A stretch of DNA of 64,000 bases, from contig JAUXMZ010000003.1 of the NCBI GenBank assembly GCA_030683105.1, positions 22,703-86,702 on the forward strand. The letters are read 5' to 3'. Positions 10,201-17,991 of this stretch are shown here, piece after piece. Under the pieces are notes generated by a model. That model was given only the letters and a program-made list of their open reading frames with translations, was not told the origin of the DNA and did no database searches. Position 1 is the first letter of the stretch. Every line of letters starts with the position of its first letter. Made by a program: the position numbers and the translations under genes. The DNA is from Burkholderiales bacterium. Lineage in GTDB: Bacteria > Pseudomonadota > Gammaproteobacteria > Burkholderiales > SG8-41.

Positions 10201-12075
10201 GGCAACGGCATGCTGCTGTCGCGCCATATCAAATTGGTGGCCGCATTCGACCATCGCCACGTGTTCCTCGATCCCGATCCCGACCCGGAAGCGTCGTTCA
10301 GGGAGCGCGAACGGCTGTTTGCGCTGCCGCGATCTTCGTGGGCCGATTACGACGCGAACCTGATCTCGAAGGGCGGCGGCCTGTTTCCGCGCACGGCCAA
10401 GTCGATCGCGGTTACGCCCGAAGTCAGGCGGGTGCTCGGCATCCAGGCCAAAGCGCTGCCGCCGAACGAGCTCATTTCCGCCATTTTGCGCGCGCCGGTC
10501 GACCTGCTCTACAACGGCGGCATCGGCACCTACGTCAAGGCGGCCAAAGAGTCGCACGCCGATGCGGGCGACCGCGCCAGCGACGGCGTGCGGGTGAATG
10601 GCGCGGAGTTGCGCTGCAAGGTGGTGGCCGAAGGCGGCAATCTTGGGTTTACCCAGCGCGGCCGGATCGAATACGCGCTGTCGGGGTGCGGCGGCACAGG
10701 CGGCCGCATCAATACCGATGCGATCGACAACTCGGCGGGGGTGGGCACCTCGGACCAGGAGGTGAACATCAAGATTCTGCTCGGGCTGGTGGTGGCCGAG
10801 GGCGAGCTTACCGAGAAACAGCGCAACAAGCTGCTCACCGAAATGACCGATGACGTTGCGGCCCACGTGTTGCGCGACAACTACTTCCAGACCCAATCGC
10901 TGTCGATCGCCGGGCGCATGGGCGTGAGGCTGATCGACGCGCAGGCGCGCTTCATCCGCTTTCTCGAGCGTGCCGGGCGGCTTAACCGCGCGATCGAGTT
11001 CCTGCCCACCGACGAGGAAATCGCCGAGCGCAAGGCGCAAAAGAAAGGGCTCACCGGACCCGAACTTGCGGTGCTGCTCGCCTATTCCAAAATCTGGCTG
11101 CACGAAGCTTTGCTCGCCTCCAGTCTTCCCGATTACGCGTGGGTCGGGACTGCGCTCGAACGCTACTTCCCCGCCGCGCTGCGCAGCCGCTACGCCGCAT
11201 TCATGCCGAAGCATCCGCTGCGGCGGGAGATCATTTCCACCCACGTGGTGAACAGCATGGTCAACCGCGTCGGCGCCACCTTCGTGCACAGCCTGATGGA
11301 AGCGACCGGCGCCCAGGCGCATGAAGTGGTGCGCGCCTATCTCTTGCAGCGTGAGATATTCGATTTTGTGACGATCTGGCGCGAGATCGAGGCGCTGGAC
11401 AATCATATTCCAGACAAGCTTCAGGCGGACATGCTGATCGAGTCGGGACGGCTGTCCGTTCGCGCGACGACGTGGTTCCTGCGCTCGCAGCACAACGCGG
11501 CGGATATGGCCGTAACCATCGCGCACTTTGCGCCCTGTGTCCAAACGCTGCGCGAGGCCCTGCCGCAGCTGCTCGATGGCAAAGCCGGGATCCCGCTCGG
11601 GGAGCGCGCCGCCGGCTATGTGGCCGGAGGCGTGCCTGAAGCGCTGGCGCATCGCGTCGTCGCCTGCGACACGCTGTTTGCGGCGCTGGATATCGTGGAC
11701 ATCTCGACAGCGAGCGAGCGGGCCGTCGGCACGGTGGCGGGCGTTTACTTCGGGCTGGCCACGGTGCTCGATCTGCCGTGGCTGCGTAACCGGATCGGGT
11801 TGCTCGCGGCCGACGGACATTGGCAGACGCTGTCGAAGCAGGCGATGCGCGATGATCTGACGGCGCTGCAGCGCACGCTCTCGGGCCAGGTGCTGGCCAG
11901 CGGCGGCGCGGACGACGCGCCCGCAGACTTGATTGCGGCATGGCAGTCGGTGAATGCGGCGCCGCTGGAGCGCGCGACGCGGCTGCTCGGCGAGCTGCGC
12001 GCAGTGCCCGCGCCGGACCAGGCCATGCTCTCGGTCGCGTTGCGCGAGCTGCGCAATCTCGCCCAGTGCGCCTGA
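7225..12075 (+). CDS. gdhB: NAD-specific glutamate dehydrogenase, large (GDH-180) type
   Basis: A 1616-residue protein, the size of the large bacterial NAD-glutamate dehydrogenases (Bac_GDH family). These interconvert glutamate and 2-oxoglutarate + NH3 and act mainly in glutamate catabolism. The N-terminal ~700 residues are the long regulatory region with ACT-like repeats. The catalytic core follows: VPVGSKGGFVLK at ~845 carries the substrate-binding lysine, and GIGDMSGDVFGNGML near 983 precedes the NAD-binding part. The C-terminal region after ~1250 is helical. It stands alone, 98 bp after TrpB2, with no partner subunit. Several antisense open frames across it are composition shadows. Confidence 0.93.
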   Translation: MEDIVRKDERHDPADTLQGVIGLIRTRLPRERRAEAERLVTQYYAQVDPEDLAERSPEDLYGAALSHLAFARKREPGKSRIRAINPGVDEHGWQSAHTVVEIVNDDMPFLVDSITMAVNRRGLTLHLLVHPVLRVTRSTGGELITLHEPGSSEGTPESFMHVEVDRVADAADLETLCAELADALADVQVACADWRKMKAKLEEALAEIERRPPPIAPADVAEAVAFLNWLGENHYTFIGYRCHDLVAVEGGEALRPVPESGLGVLRDARDTAQSASFAALPPAVRALAREPRLLIITKSNSRSSVHRPGYLDYVGVQRFDASGAVCGEHRFLGLFTSTAYMAAPGEIPLLRRKVAEVIKRAGLAPASHAGKALHNVLATYPRDELFQISTDELLQTATRILQLGERQRFRLFMRRDLYQRFVSCLIYVPRENFGTEVRLRWQQILTEALRGISTDYNVFVSESVLTRVLITVRTQPGGIPEYDEDALEARLAAAARRWEDDLNAALIDAVGESRGNQLYRIYGAAFPAGYREDHAARSAVPDIEMMARLSPAHPIGMSLYQPLEAAPGIVRFKLFHVGSAVPLSDALPMIEHMGLRVLDEQPHKIEPAGSEPVWRDDFGLQPVGGVEVDIDAVQEIFEDAFGRLFRGEIENDDLNRLVLAARLDAGEVVVLRTYTKYLRQIGFALPQRFVEVTLAKHAPVAGMLVRLFDLRMHPAKHDDEAAARQAAAIEQALDQVENLNEDRVLRQFLALILATLRTNRWRVDAAGQPRSFLSVKFDPAKVPGLPEPKPMFEIFVYSPRFEGVHLRGGKVARGGLRWSDRPEDFRTEILGLVKAQMVKNTVIVPVGSKGGFVLKRAPAPNDRDAFLKEGVACYQDYLRGLLDLTDNLVGTTVVPPPDVRRHDPDDPYLVVAADKGTATFSDYANGIAKEYGYWLADAFASGGSAGYDHKKMGITARGAWESVKRHFREMGVDTQTTDFSVVGIGDMSGDVFGNGMLLSRHIKLVAAFDHRHVFLDPDPDPEASFRERERLFALPRSSWADYDANLISKGGGLFPRTAKSIAVTPEVRRVLGIQAKALPPNELISAILRAPVDLLYNGGIGTYVKAAKESHADAGDRASDGVRVNGAELRCKVVAEGGNLGFTQRGRIEYALSGCGGTGGRINTDAIDNSAGVGTSDQEVNIKILLGLVVAEGELTEKQRNKLLTEMTDDVAAHVLRDNYFQTQSLSIAGRMGVRLIDAQARFIRFLERAGRLNRAIEFLPTDEEIAERKAQKKGLTGPELAVLLAYSKIWLHEALLASSLPDYAWVGTALERYFPAALRSRYAAFMPKHPLRREIISTHVVNSMVNRVGATFVHSLMEATGAQAHEVVRAYLLQREIFDFVTIWREIEALDNHIPDKLQADMLIESGRLSVRATTWFLRSQHNAADMAVTIAHFAPCVQTLREALPQLLDGKAGIPLGERAAGYVAGGVPEALAHRVVACDTLFAALDIVDISTASERAVGTVAGVYFGLATVLDLPWLRNRIGLLAADGHWQTLSKQAMRDDLTALQRTLSGQVLASGGADDAPADLIAAWQSVNAAPLERATRLLGELRAVPAPDQAMLSVALRELRNLAQCA

Positions 12076-12158
12076 CGATATCCGCCGAATCGGGTTAGAA
12101 TGCCTCGCCCGCAGCGTACTGCGGCGCGCCCCATCTACTCAGGAACGGATTCATATTC

Positions 12159-13796
12159 ATGGCGAATTCCAAACGCGATTATCCCGATCTGCACGAACAC
12201 CTGAAAGAGCTGGATAAGCAGGGGCTGTTGCTCACCATAGACCGGCCGATCGACAAGGATGCCGAGATGCACCCGCTGGTGCGCTGGCAGTATGTGGGGG
12301 GCATCGCCGAGCACGAACGCAAGGCCTTCCTCTTCACCAACGTCGTCGACGGGCTCGGCCGCAAATACAAATTTCCGGTGGTGGTCGGGGCGTTCGCCGG
12401 CAACCGGGCGATTTACGGCGTCGGCATGCGCTCGCCGATAGAGGACATCCAGACGCGGTGGGACAAGGCGATCGCCAATCCGGTTGCCCCGCGCATCGTC
12501 GACAAGGCAGCGTGCCAGGAGGTCGTGATCGAAGGCGCGGCGCTGCAAGGCGAGGGCAACGGGCTGGACAGCCTGCCGATCCCAGTCTCGACACCGGGTT
12601 TCGACAGCGCGCCCACGCTCACCGCGACCAACGTGATCACCAAGGATCCCGAGACCGGCATCCAGAATCACGGCACCTACCGCGCCGCGCTCAAGGCGAA
12701 CGACCGGCTGGTCGTGCGCATGGCGACCCGCGTCGGGGGAGCGGGTGGTTACCGGCATTACCTGAAGCACCAAAAACGCGGCGACAAGTTCATGCCGTGC
12801 GCCATCGTCCTGGGCGCCCCGCCGTGCGTCGCGTTCGTGGCGCCGATGAAACTGCCGATCGATCTCGATGAAATCGGCGTGGCGGGCGGGGTCGCGGGCG
12901 GCCCGATCAACATGGTGCGCGCCAAAACCGTGGACCTCATGGTGCCGGCCGAAGCCGAAATCGTGATCGAGGGGCTGATCGACACCGAATTGCTCGAGCC
13001 GGAAGGCCCGTTCGGGGAGTCGCACGGCCACGTCGCGCTCGAGGAATTCAACATGCCGATGCGGGTCACGGCGATCACTCACCGCAAGAACGCGATCGTC
13101 GCCTCCTACATCAGCCAGGTCACGCCCAGCGAATCGAGCACCATCAAGCGCGTGTCGTACGAGCCGATGTTCCTCACCCACCTGCGCAACACGCTGGGCA
13201 TCCGCGGCGTCAAACGCGTGACGCTGCACGAACGCATGACGGCGCTGCGGCGCATCGCCATCGTCACGGTGGAGAAAGGCACGCCGCGCACCGAAGTGTG
13301 GCGCGCGCTCGCGGGCGCGACTTCGTTCAAAGCCGATTGCGGCAAGATCTGCATCGCGGTGAGCGAGGACATCGATCCCGAAAATTCCGATTCCATTTTC
13401 TGGGCGCTCGCGTTTCGCATGAACCCCGCGACCGACCTGCAGGTGCTCGAGCATCGCAGCAAAGGCCACGGTCCGGAGCGCGAGCACGAGAACCAGCAGG
13501 AAGACGCCACGCTGCTGATGGATGCCACCATGAAAGAGGACCTGCCGCCGCTCGCCCTGCCCAGGCAGGAATACATGGAGCGCGCGAAACAGGTCTGGGA
13601 GGAACTCGGTTTGCCCAAACTGCGGCCGCAGTCGCCGTGGTTCGGTTCCGAACTCGGCGACTGGCTGCCGCAGTGGGAAGCGGCCGCGAAGCGCGCGGCC
13701 GAGGGGCGCTATCTCGAAAACGGGCTGGCCAGCGCCAGGCTGCAGCGCGCGGGCCTCAAACCGGAGACCAGCTACCGGCCCGATGAACAGCCGTGA
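12159..13796 (+). CDS. UbiD-family prenylated-FMN-dependent decarboxylase
   Basis: A 545-residue protein with the UbiD fold and the conserved stretch EPEGPFGESHGH at ~281-292, where acidic residues sit beside the prFMN cofactor. UbiD enzymes reversibly (de)carboxylate aromatic or alpha,beta-unsaturated acids and need a UbiX prenyltransferase, which is not in this window. Ubiquinone-type UbiD is usually ~490 residues; this one is longer, with a C-terminal extension ending in TSYRPDEQP. It may belong to a catabolic subgroup acting on aromatic acids or similar substrates. AGGAACGG lies upstream of the ATG. A 7-bp-period repeat array begins right after the stop codon. Confidence 0.85.
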   Translation: MANSKRDYPDLHEHLKELDKQGLLLTIDRPIDKDAEMHPLVRWQYVGGIAEHERKAFLFTNVVDGLGRKYKFPVVVGAFAGNRAIYGVGMRSPIEDIQTRWDKAIANPVAPRIVDKAACQEVVIEGAALQGEGNGLDSLPIPVSTPGFDSAPTLTATNVITKDPETGIQNHGTYRAALKANDRLVVRMATRVGGAGGYRHYLKHQKRGDKFMPCAIVLGAPPCVAFVAPMKLPIDLDEIGVAGGVAGGPINMVRAKTVDLMVPAEAEIVIEGLIDTELLEPEGPFGESHGHVALEEFNMPMRVTAITHRKNAIVASYISQVTPSESSTIKRVSYEPMFLTHLRNTLGIRGVKRVTLHERMTALRRIAIVTVEKGTPRTEVWRALAGATSFKADCGKICIAVSEDIDPENSDSIFWALAFRMNPATDLQVLEHRSKGHGPEREHENQQEDATLLMDATMKEDLPPLALPRQEYMERAKQVWEELGLPKLRPQSPWFGSELGDWLPQWEAAAKRAAEGRYLENGLASARLQRAGLKPETSYRPDEQP

Positions 13797-13885
13797 TTGG
13801 TAATTGGTGATTGGTAATTGGTAATTGGTGATTAGTGATTAAAGGACCGTGATTAGTGAATAGTAATTAGTGATTAGTTAAAAAA
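13797..13885. repeat. 7-bp-period tandem array (TTGGTGA / TTGGTAA / TTAGTGA variants)
   Basis: About a dozen degenerate units of TTGGTAA, TTGGTGA and TTAGTGA follow each other directly after the UbiD-like gene. The register is a strict seven bases for most of the array. The period is incompatible with a repeated peptide, and no gene crosses it. Confidence 0.85.
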
Positions 13886-13915
13886 ACGAGGAATGAAGGA
13901 TGAGGTGGTAAAAAA

Positions 13916-13962
13916 ATCCCCCTCTCCCTCGCTCGCGGGGGAGAGGGTAGGGAGAGGGGGCA
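13916..13962. repeat. CCCTCTCCC/GGGAGAGGG hairpin repeat
   Basis: An imperfect palindrome, CCCCTCTCCCTCGCTCGCGG then GGGAGAGGG, followed by a second GGGAGAGGG. The same core recurs at ~220-240, 41103-41139 and 46925-46965. It is a REP-like hairpin that may act as a terminator downstream of the UbiD gene. Confidence 0.5.
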
Positions 13963-14003
13963 AGGACACCAATCACCAATCACCGTATTTAAAGGAGGCA
14001 GAC

Positions 14004-14615
14004 ATGAAACTCTACTATTCTCCCGGCGCGTGTTCGCTGGCGCCGCATATCGTGTTGCGTGAAGCGGGCTTCGCTTTCGATCTGGTCAAGGTCGACATTC
14101 CCAACAAGAAAACCGAGCATGGCGACGACTACTGGAAAATCAATCCCAAGGGCTACGTGCCGGCGCTGGTGCTCGACAACGGCACAGTCCTGACCGAGGT
14201 CGGCGTGGTCTGCCAGTACCTGGCCGACCAGATGCCGGATTCGGGGCTTGCGCCCAAGGCGGGCACGATGGATCGCTACCATCTGATGGAGTGGCTCAAC
14301 TTCATCGCCACCGAAGTCCACAAGCAGATCGGCGCGCTGTTCAATCCGAAAATGACGGTGGAGATGAAGCAAGTGCAGCTCGGCGTGATCGAGCGGCGCC
14401 TGAACGCGCTGGAAATCATGTTCGGCGCCAGGGACTACCTGATGGGCGAGCGGTTTTCCGTTGCCGACGCTTATCTCTTCACCGTGCTCAACTGGACCAA
14501 GATTCACAAAATCGACATGGCGAAGTGGCCCAAGCTCCAGGCTTTCATGGCGCGCGTCGCGAGCCGGCCCAAGGTGATACTGGCGATTAAAGTGGAACAG
14601 CGGGCCAACAAGTAG
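14004..14615 (+). CDS. gstA: Glutathione S-transferase, beta class
   Basis: A 203-residue protein, close to the length of enterobacterial GstA. The N-terminal MKLYYSPGACSLAPHI is the beta-class thioredoxin-fold start, with Cys10 as the residue that forms mixed disulfides with glutathione. NPKGYVPAL supplies the cis-proline loop, and the C-terminal helical domain carries ERFSVADAYLF. It conjugates or transfers glutathione to electrophiles in the cytoplasm. The open frame extends upstream, but AGGAGG at 13993-13998 fixes ATG 14004. The upstream codons run through repeat DNA and are not part of the gene. Confidence 0.9.
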   Translation: MKLYYSPGACSLAPHIVLREAGFAFDLVKVDIPNKKTEHGDDYWKINPKGYVPALVLDNGTVLTEVGVVCQYLADQMPDSGLAPKAGTMDRYHLMEWLNFIATEVHKQIGALFNPKMTVEMKQVQLGVIERRLNALEIMFGARDYLMGERFSVADAYLFTVLNWTKIHKIDMAKWPKLQAFMARVASRPKVILAIKVEQRANK

Positions 14616-14675
14616 CGGCGTGGTTGGCGCAGCCGATGCAGCCTGGGTTGGAGACTCTGCATGACCCTGATCCGC

Positions 14676-14720
14676 AGGGTGACCTTGAACCTTGAACCTT
14701 GAACTTTGAACCTTGAACAA
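14676..14720. repeat. 7-bp-period array (CCTTGAA) abutting the hisG start
   Basis: ACCTTGAACCTTGAACCTTG and further units (one CTTTGAA) run up to six bases before the hisG ATG at 14727. Period is seven. The array occupies the place where a ribosome site would be expected, and no purine-rich Shine-Dalgarno sequence is visible. Confidence 0.85.
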
Positions 14721-14726
14721 AACACC

Positions 14727-15611
14727 ATGACCAATAACCCCAAGCAATTGCGCATCGGCATCCCCAAGGGCAGCCTGCAGGAGACGACGCAGAAGCTGTT
14801 CATACGCGCCGGCTACGATCTGCGCATCTCCGGCCGCTCCTACTACCCGGGCATCGACGACCCCGAGATCCAGTGCATTCTGATCCGGCCGCAGGAAATG
14901 GCGCGCTATGTCGAGCAGGGCATACTCGATTGCGCCATCACCGGCCTCGATTGGATTTTGGAGAACGACTCCGACGTGGCGGAACTGGCCGACCTGCGCG
15001 CGCCCTGGCCGAACTATGGCGTCGTGCGCTGGGTGCTGGCAGCGAAGGAGGACTCGCCGTTTCGCACGGCGAAGGATCTCGATGGCGGCCGCATTGCCAC
15101 CGAAGCGGTGGGCATGACCAAGCGCTTCCTGGCGCAATACGGCGTGACGGCAACCGTCGAATTTTCCTGGGGTGCGACCGAGGTCAAGCCGCCGATCCTG
15201 GCCGATGCGATAGTGGATGTGTCCGAGACCGGCTCGTCGCTGCGCGCCAACGACCTGAGGATATTAGACGTGGTGCTGGAGAGCACGCCGCGCTTCATCG
15301 CCCATCACAAATCCCTCGAGGATCCCTGGAAGCGCGCCAAGATCGACCGCCTTCTGATGATGCTCAAGGGCGCGATCGCCGCCGCCACGCGCGTCCTGCT
15401 GTCGATGAACGTGCCGCGCGAAAAAGTCGATACCGTGCTGAAAATATTGCCGGCACTGGCCACTCCGACCCTCTCCACCCTGGCCGATCCGGCGTGGGTG
15501 GATCTCAGCACCGTGGTCGAGGAAAAGATAGTGCGGGAACTGATCCCGCGCCTCTACGACGCGGGCGCGCGCGGCATCATCGAACTGCCGATCAACAAAA
15601 TCGTTGAATAG
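14727..15611 (+). CDS. hisG: ATP phosphoribosyltransferase, long form
   Basis: A 294-residue enzyme catalysing the first step of histidine synthesis (ATP + PRPP to phosphoribosyl-ATP). The catalytic domain starts LRIGIPKGSLQE and contains the PRPP-loop region VDVSETGSSLRAN. The ~70 C-terminal residues (ATPTLSTLADPAWVDLSTVV, then GIIELPINKIVE) are the regulatory domain that binds histidine, so this is the long, HisZ-independent form. It is not in a his operon. ATG 14727 is chosen by homology of the N-terminus. A TTG seven codons earlier lies inside the heptamer array and is unlikely to be the start. Confidence 0.88.
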   Translation: MTNNPKQLRIGIPKGSLQETTQKLFIRAGYDLRISGRSYYPGIDDPEIQCILIRPQEMARYVEQGILDCAITGLDWILENDSDVAELADLRAPWPNYGVVRWVLAAKEDSPFRTAKDLDGGRIATEAVGMTKRFLAQYGVTATVEFSWGATEVKPPILADAIVDVSETGSSLRANDLRILDVVLESTPRFIAHHKSLEDPWKRAKIDRLLMMLKGAIAAATRVLLSMNVPREKVDTVLKILPALATPTLSTLADPAWVDLSTVVEEKIVRELIPRLYDAGARGIIELPINKIVE

Positions 15612-15639
15612 TGCGGGCGCGCGTCGCCCGCTGTTCAAT

Positions 15640-15750
15640 GTTCCGGGTTTCGAGTTCAATGTTCAAAGTTCCAGGTTCCAGGTTCCGAGTTCAAAGTTAA
15701 ATGCTTACCGCTTACGAATCACCAGTCACTAATCACTGATTTTCACCTTG
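15640..15750. repeat. Mixed 7-bp-period arrays between hisG and the HepT/MntA module
   Basis: Units such as GTTCAAT, GTTCAAA, GTTCCAG and GTTCCGA run in tandem. They are followed by CTTACCG/CTTACGA and AATCACCAGTCACTAATCAC, each at or near 7-bp spacing. Three heptamer types are thus joined in one gap. No coding signal was found here. Confidence 0.75.
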
Positions 15751-15754
15751 AACC

Positions 15755-16099
15755 TTATTCTCCGCCCACAATGCCATCAAGTAACACAATCAGCTGCGGC
15801 GCGCGTTCCCGTGCTGTTACGTAAAGCAGCGCAGGGTTGATACGGCCGTACTCATGGGCAAGCAGGTTGCGCTGCCCGATGAGCGCGCGCCACGGGATTT
15901 CCGGGTGCGCGTCCTGACATGCGGGTGTGACTCGCCGCGCAGCTTCGCCGACGAGTTCGAGCGTGCGCTCCAGCGCGCGCAGCCGTAGGCGATCAGCCAG
16001 AAACTGCTCCATCGTAACGTTGTCCACGATGGCGAACGCCTCTCGCCCCGCTGATAACATATCCCACAGATGCGCCGCGTCGCGTGCGTCAGGCTGCAT
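15755..16099 (-). CDS. hepT: HepT-like ribonuclease toxin
   Basis: A 114-residue, mostly helical protein of the HepT (DUF86) family. The signature R-x4-H-x-Y is R77-NLLA-H82-E-Y84, which forms the HEPN RNase active site; the tyrosine is the target of adenylylation by the partner nucleotidyltransferase. Its start overlaps the 3' end of mntA by 11 bases, so the pair is translationally coupled with the antitoxin first. Family knowledge: HepT cleaves RNA and arrests growth unless MntA modifies it. Confidence 0.88.
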   Translation of the reverse strand: MQPDARDAAHLWDMLSAGREAFAIVDNVTMEQFLADRLRLRALERTLELVGEAARRVTPACQDAHPEIPWRALIGQRNLLAHEYGRINPALLYVTARERAPQLIVLLDGIVGGE

Positions 16100-16742
16100 A
16101 CAGCGTCCTTAGTTCCGGCAGGATCGCTTTACGCCGGAACGGGTTGTCGAGAATCTCGGGCGTCGCCACGTCCACTTTGCGCCCGCCAAAGAGCGTTGAG
16201 AGTTCATCCTGCATGGCCGGGATGTCGAGCAGTGACGTTTCGCCGCCCTGCTCAAACTCGACCAGCACGTCCACATCGCTCGAGGGCGTCATTTCGTTGC
16301 GGGCTGCGGAACCGAACAGGCTGAGCTTGCGTATGCGATATTTGCGGCATAGTGATGCGAGCTTGCCGCGAGGTATGTGCAGCTTAGGACGCGGTGCAGA
16401 GACCTCGTAAGCCGCCCGCTGATCATGTAGCACGCGCGTCTCGCTGGATGTTGCGAGGTTTGGCGACCTTGGGGGCGTATCGGTGGCCTTCTGCAGCAGC
16501 GCCGCCAGTTCATCGAATACGGGGCAGGCTGGGTTGGCTTGGTAGTGCACCTGGCGGCCCACTTCCTCGCGCAGCAGCAGGCCGAGATCCGCCAACGCCC
16601 GCAGATCCCGGTGCAGCGAACCTGGTGACGCCCCCGTGATGCGCGCCAACTCGCGCACGTGCAGAGCGGATTCCGGTTGGAGGAAAAGCTCCTTCAGTAC
16701 CGCAAACCGGGTAGCACCCAGCAAGTAATTGGCCACTGACAT
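16089..16742 (-). CDS. mntA: MntA-like antitoxin: winged-helix domain fused to a minimal nucleotidyltransferase
   Basis: A 217-residue, two-domain protein. Residues ~1-70 are an ArsR/MarR-like winged helix (LHVRELARITGASPGSLHRD, then DLGLLLREEVGRQVHY). Residues ~120-217 are a minimal nucleotidyltransferase with GSAARNE at 144-150 and SDVDV at 155-159, the metal-binding aspartates. Most MntA proteins lack the DNA-binding half, so this one probably autoregulates directly. A 38-bp symmetric sequence lies just upstream. The nucleotidyltransferase part is expected to transfer AMP to the HepT tyrosine and neutralise it. Confidence 0.85.
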   Translation of the reverse strand: MSVANYLLGATRFAVLKELFLQPESALHVRELARITGASPGSLHRDLRALADLGLLLREEVGRQVHYQANPACPVFDELAALLQKATDTPPRSPNLATSSETRVLHDQRAAYEVSAPRPKLHIPRGKLASLCRKYRIRKLSLFGSAARNEMTPSSDVDVLVEFEQGGETSLLDIPAMQDELSTLFGGRKVDVATPEILDNPFRRKAILPELRTLYAA

Positions 16743-16747
16743 GATGT

Positions 16748-16785
16748 GTTCTCAGAATTGCTGCAATTGTAGCAAAAAAGAGAAC
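16748..16785 (-). promoter_or_regulatory. mntA-hepT operator and promoter
   Basis: GTTCTC (16748) pairs with GAGAAC (16780), and inside them TTGCTGCAATTGTAGCAA (16758-16775) is a near-perfect palindrome with the same centre; 14 of 19 mirrored positions pair. On the minus strand the inner part contains TACAAT, a good -10 box at 16766-16771, about 25 bases upstream of the mntA ATG. Binding here would occlude RNA polymerase. The winged-helix domain of MntA is the obvious candidate ligand. Confidence 0.7.
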
Positions 16786-17266
16786 GAAAGAACACGGCGG
16801 AAATATAAGCCTAACACATTGTTATTATTGAGATAATTTATTCCACATCAGCGCTTGTCGCCCGTTAACCAGTTGCAGGATGGCAATTCTATTTCCTGCC
16901 GGAGCAAAAGCTTCTACTAATGCGCTAAAAGAACATCAATAGACGAGCCACGAGCCACGAGCCACGAGCCACGAATCACGATTTACTAATCACCAATCAC
17001 TGTTCTTGAGGTGCATAATTAAAACAAGCACCGAAAAAACATACTAAGTATCTGATAAATAACAATATTCTTGTATTCGCCACCCCCGGTGCATAAAAGC
17101 TATGTACTCCGGGGTGATTTTCCGCGCCTGCGGCACGTCTCCTGCGCTGCCAATTACTGATGTAACTCCATGAATAATTAGGTGAAGTTTCTCTGCTCGT
17201 GCGAGCTGGCACGGTCGATGCTTAAAGAAAGACAAGCAGATAAACAATCAACCAACGGAGAGCATC
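16786..17266. repeat. Gap with ACGAGCC heptamer array
   Basis: Some 480 bp without a convincing gene. Its right part is AT-rich. At 16943-16982, ACGAGCC is repeated four times in tandem (period 7) and then degenerates to ACGAATCACG. It continues into AATCACCAATCAC, another heptamer type. The remainder shows no recognisable feature apart from the GGAG ribosome site of the next gene. Confidence 0.7.
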
Positions 17267-17638
17267 ATGAGAACCTACACACACAATCTGATCGCTGAAC
17301 ACGGAACCCTGGTTGGACTCGGCTTCCCGGCGAAAAAAGGCTACGCAGCCAAACCCGCCGCCAAAGGCGAAGTGACTTTGGCCAAACGCGCGAAAAACGT
17401 CGCGCTGTTCTTCGCGGCTCCCTTCATCGGCTTGGCCTACCTGTTAGCCTTCCCGGTCATCGGCCTCGCGCTGGCGCTCTGGATCGGCTGCAAAGCAGTA
17501 ATGAAAAACAAAAAAGCCCGGACCGTCGCACTCGCCGCCGCCGCCCCGGTCATCGCACTTGCCTTCCTGACCGTCGGCCCGGTGCTCGGGCTTGGCGCAC
17601 TCGCCTGGGCTGGAGGCAAAGCCCTCGTGGCAGGCTAA
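17267..17638 (+). CDS. Small membrane protein of unknown function
   Basis: A 123-residue protein with a polar, lysine-containing N-terminal third. Two strongly hydrophobic stretches follow (about residues 45-73 and 85-112), separated by KAVMKNKKAR, which predicts a helical hairpin in the inner membrane. Both halves repeat a similar pattern, P(F/V)IGLA and PV(I/L)(A/G)L(A/G), suggesting internal duplication. AACGGAGAGCATC before the ATG is a clear ribosome site, and a strong terminator follows at 17672. I do not recognise the family. Good translation signals and normal codon use argue that it is real. Confidence 0.65.
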   Translation: MRTYTHNLIAEHGTLVGLGFPAKKGYAAKPAAKGEVTLAKRAKNVALFFAAPFIGLAYLLAFPVIGLALALWIGCKAVMKNKKARTVALAAAAPVIALAFLTVGPVLGLGALAWAGGKALVAG

Positions 17639-17671
17639 GCACCAGACACCAACAATCAGTAAGCACTAACT

Positions 17672-17705
17672 AAACGGGCGGGAGCCAACAGGCCCCGCCC
17701 GTTTT
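17672..17705 (+). terminator. Rho-independent terminator
   Basis: AAACGGGCGGG pairs with CCCGCCCGTTT across a short loop and is followed by a T-rich run. It lies 34 bases after the small membrane protein gene. Confidence 0.8.
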
Positions 17706-17739
17706 AATTGCGTTGTTTGAACCTGGGCCCTTACTGCTC

Positions 17740-17920
17740 ACGGCTTACTGCTTACACCTTGAACTTTGAACATTAAACTTTGAACATTAAACTTTGAACT
17801 CACACGAACCACGAAGCATTCTTTTTAATACCTTCTTCACAATACCCGCTTGACGGGTACGCTTGACGGGTGCGCTCGACGGGTACGAACCACGAACCAC
17901 GAACCACCAATCACGGTAGT
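17740..17920. repeat. Heptamer arrays plus a CTTGACGGGTACG repeat segment
   Basis: CTTTGAACATTAAA units (14 bp, two heptamers) and CCTTGAA units are followed by AAGCATTCTTTTTAATACC. Then come GCTTGACGGGTAC/GCTCGACGGGTAC units and CACGAAC tandem heptamers. The AAGCATTC...GACGGGTAC block recurs at 20380-20412 and, in the opposite orientation, at 51825-51905. It is thus a dispersed composite repeat. No gene was recognised. Confidence 0.7.
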
Positions 17921-17956
17921 TAGGTGTTGCGCGGCGGTGCGGGCGGTGCCGGTGAA

Positions 17957-17985
17957 TTGACACGTGTAAAGCGACGCTTTACGCT
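17957..17985 (+). promoter_or_regulatory. higBA-1 promoter with palindromic operator
   Basis: TTGACA (17957-17962) and TACGCT (17980-17985) are separated by exactly 17 bases. The spacer contains the perfect palindrome GTAAAGCGACGCTTTAC (17966-17982, odd centre). The -10 ends seven bases before the higB ATG at 17992, so transcription is predicted to start at or next to the ATG. HigA-type repressors bind such palindromes in their own promoters. Confidence 0.75.
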
Positions 17986-17991
17986 GTGGAT

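Noticed and set aside
9544..11820. Second long antisense frame (about 758 codons) in the same gene
   Set aside because: Same reason: compositional shadow in codon-locked register with the sense gene.
12135..13487. Antisense frame of ~450 codons over the UbiD-like gene
   Set aside because: Shadow of the sense gene; begins and ends without translation signals.
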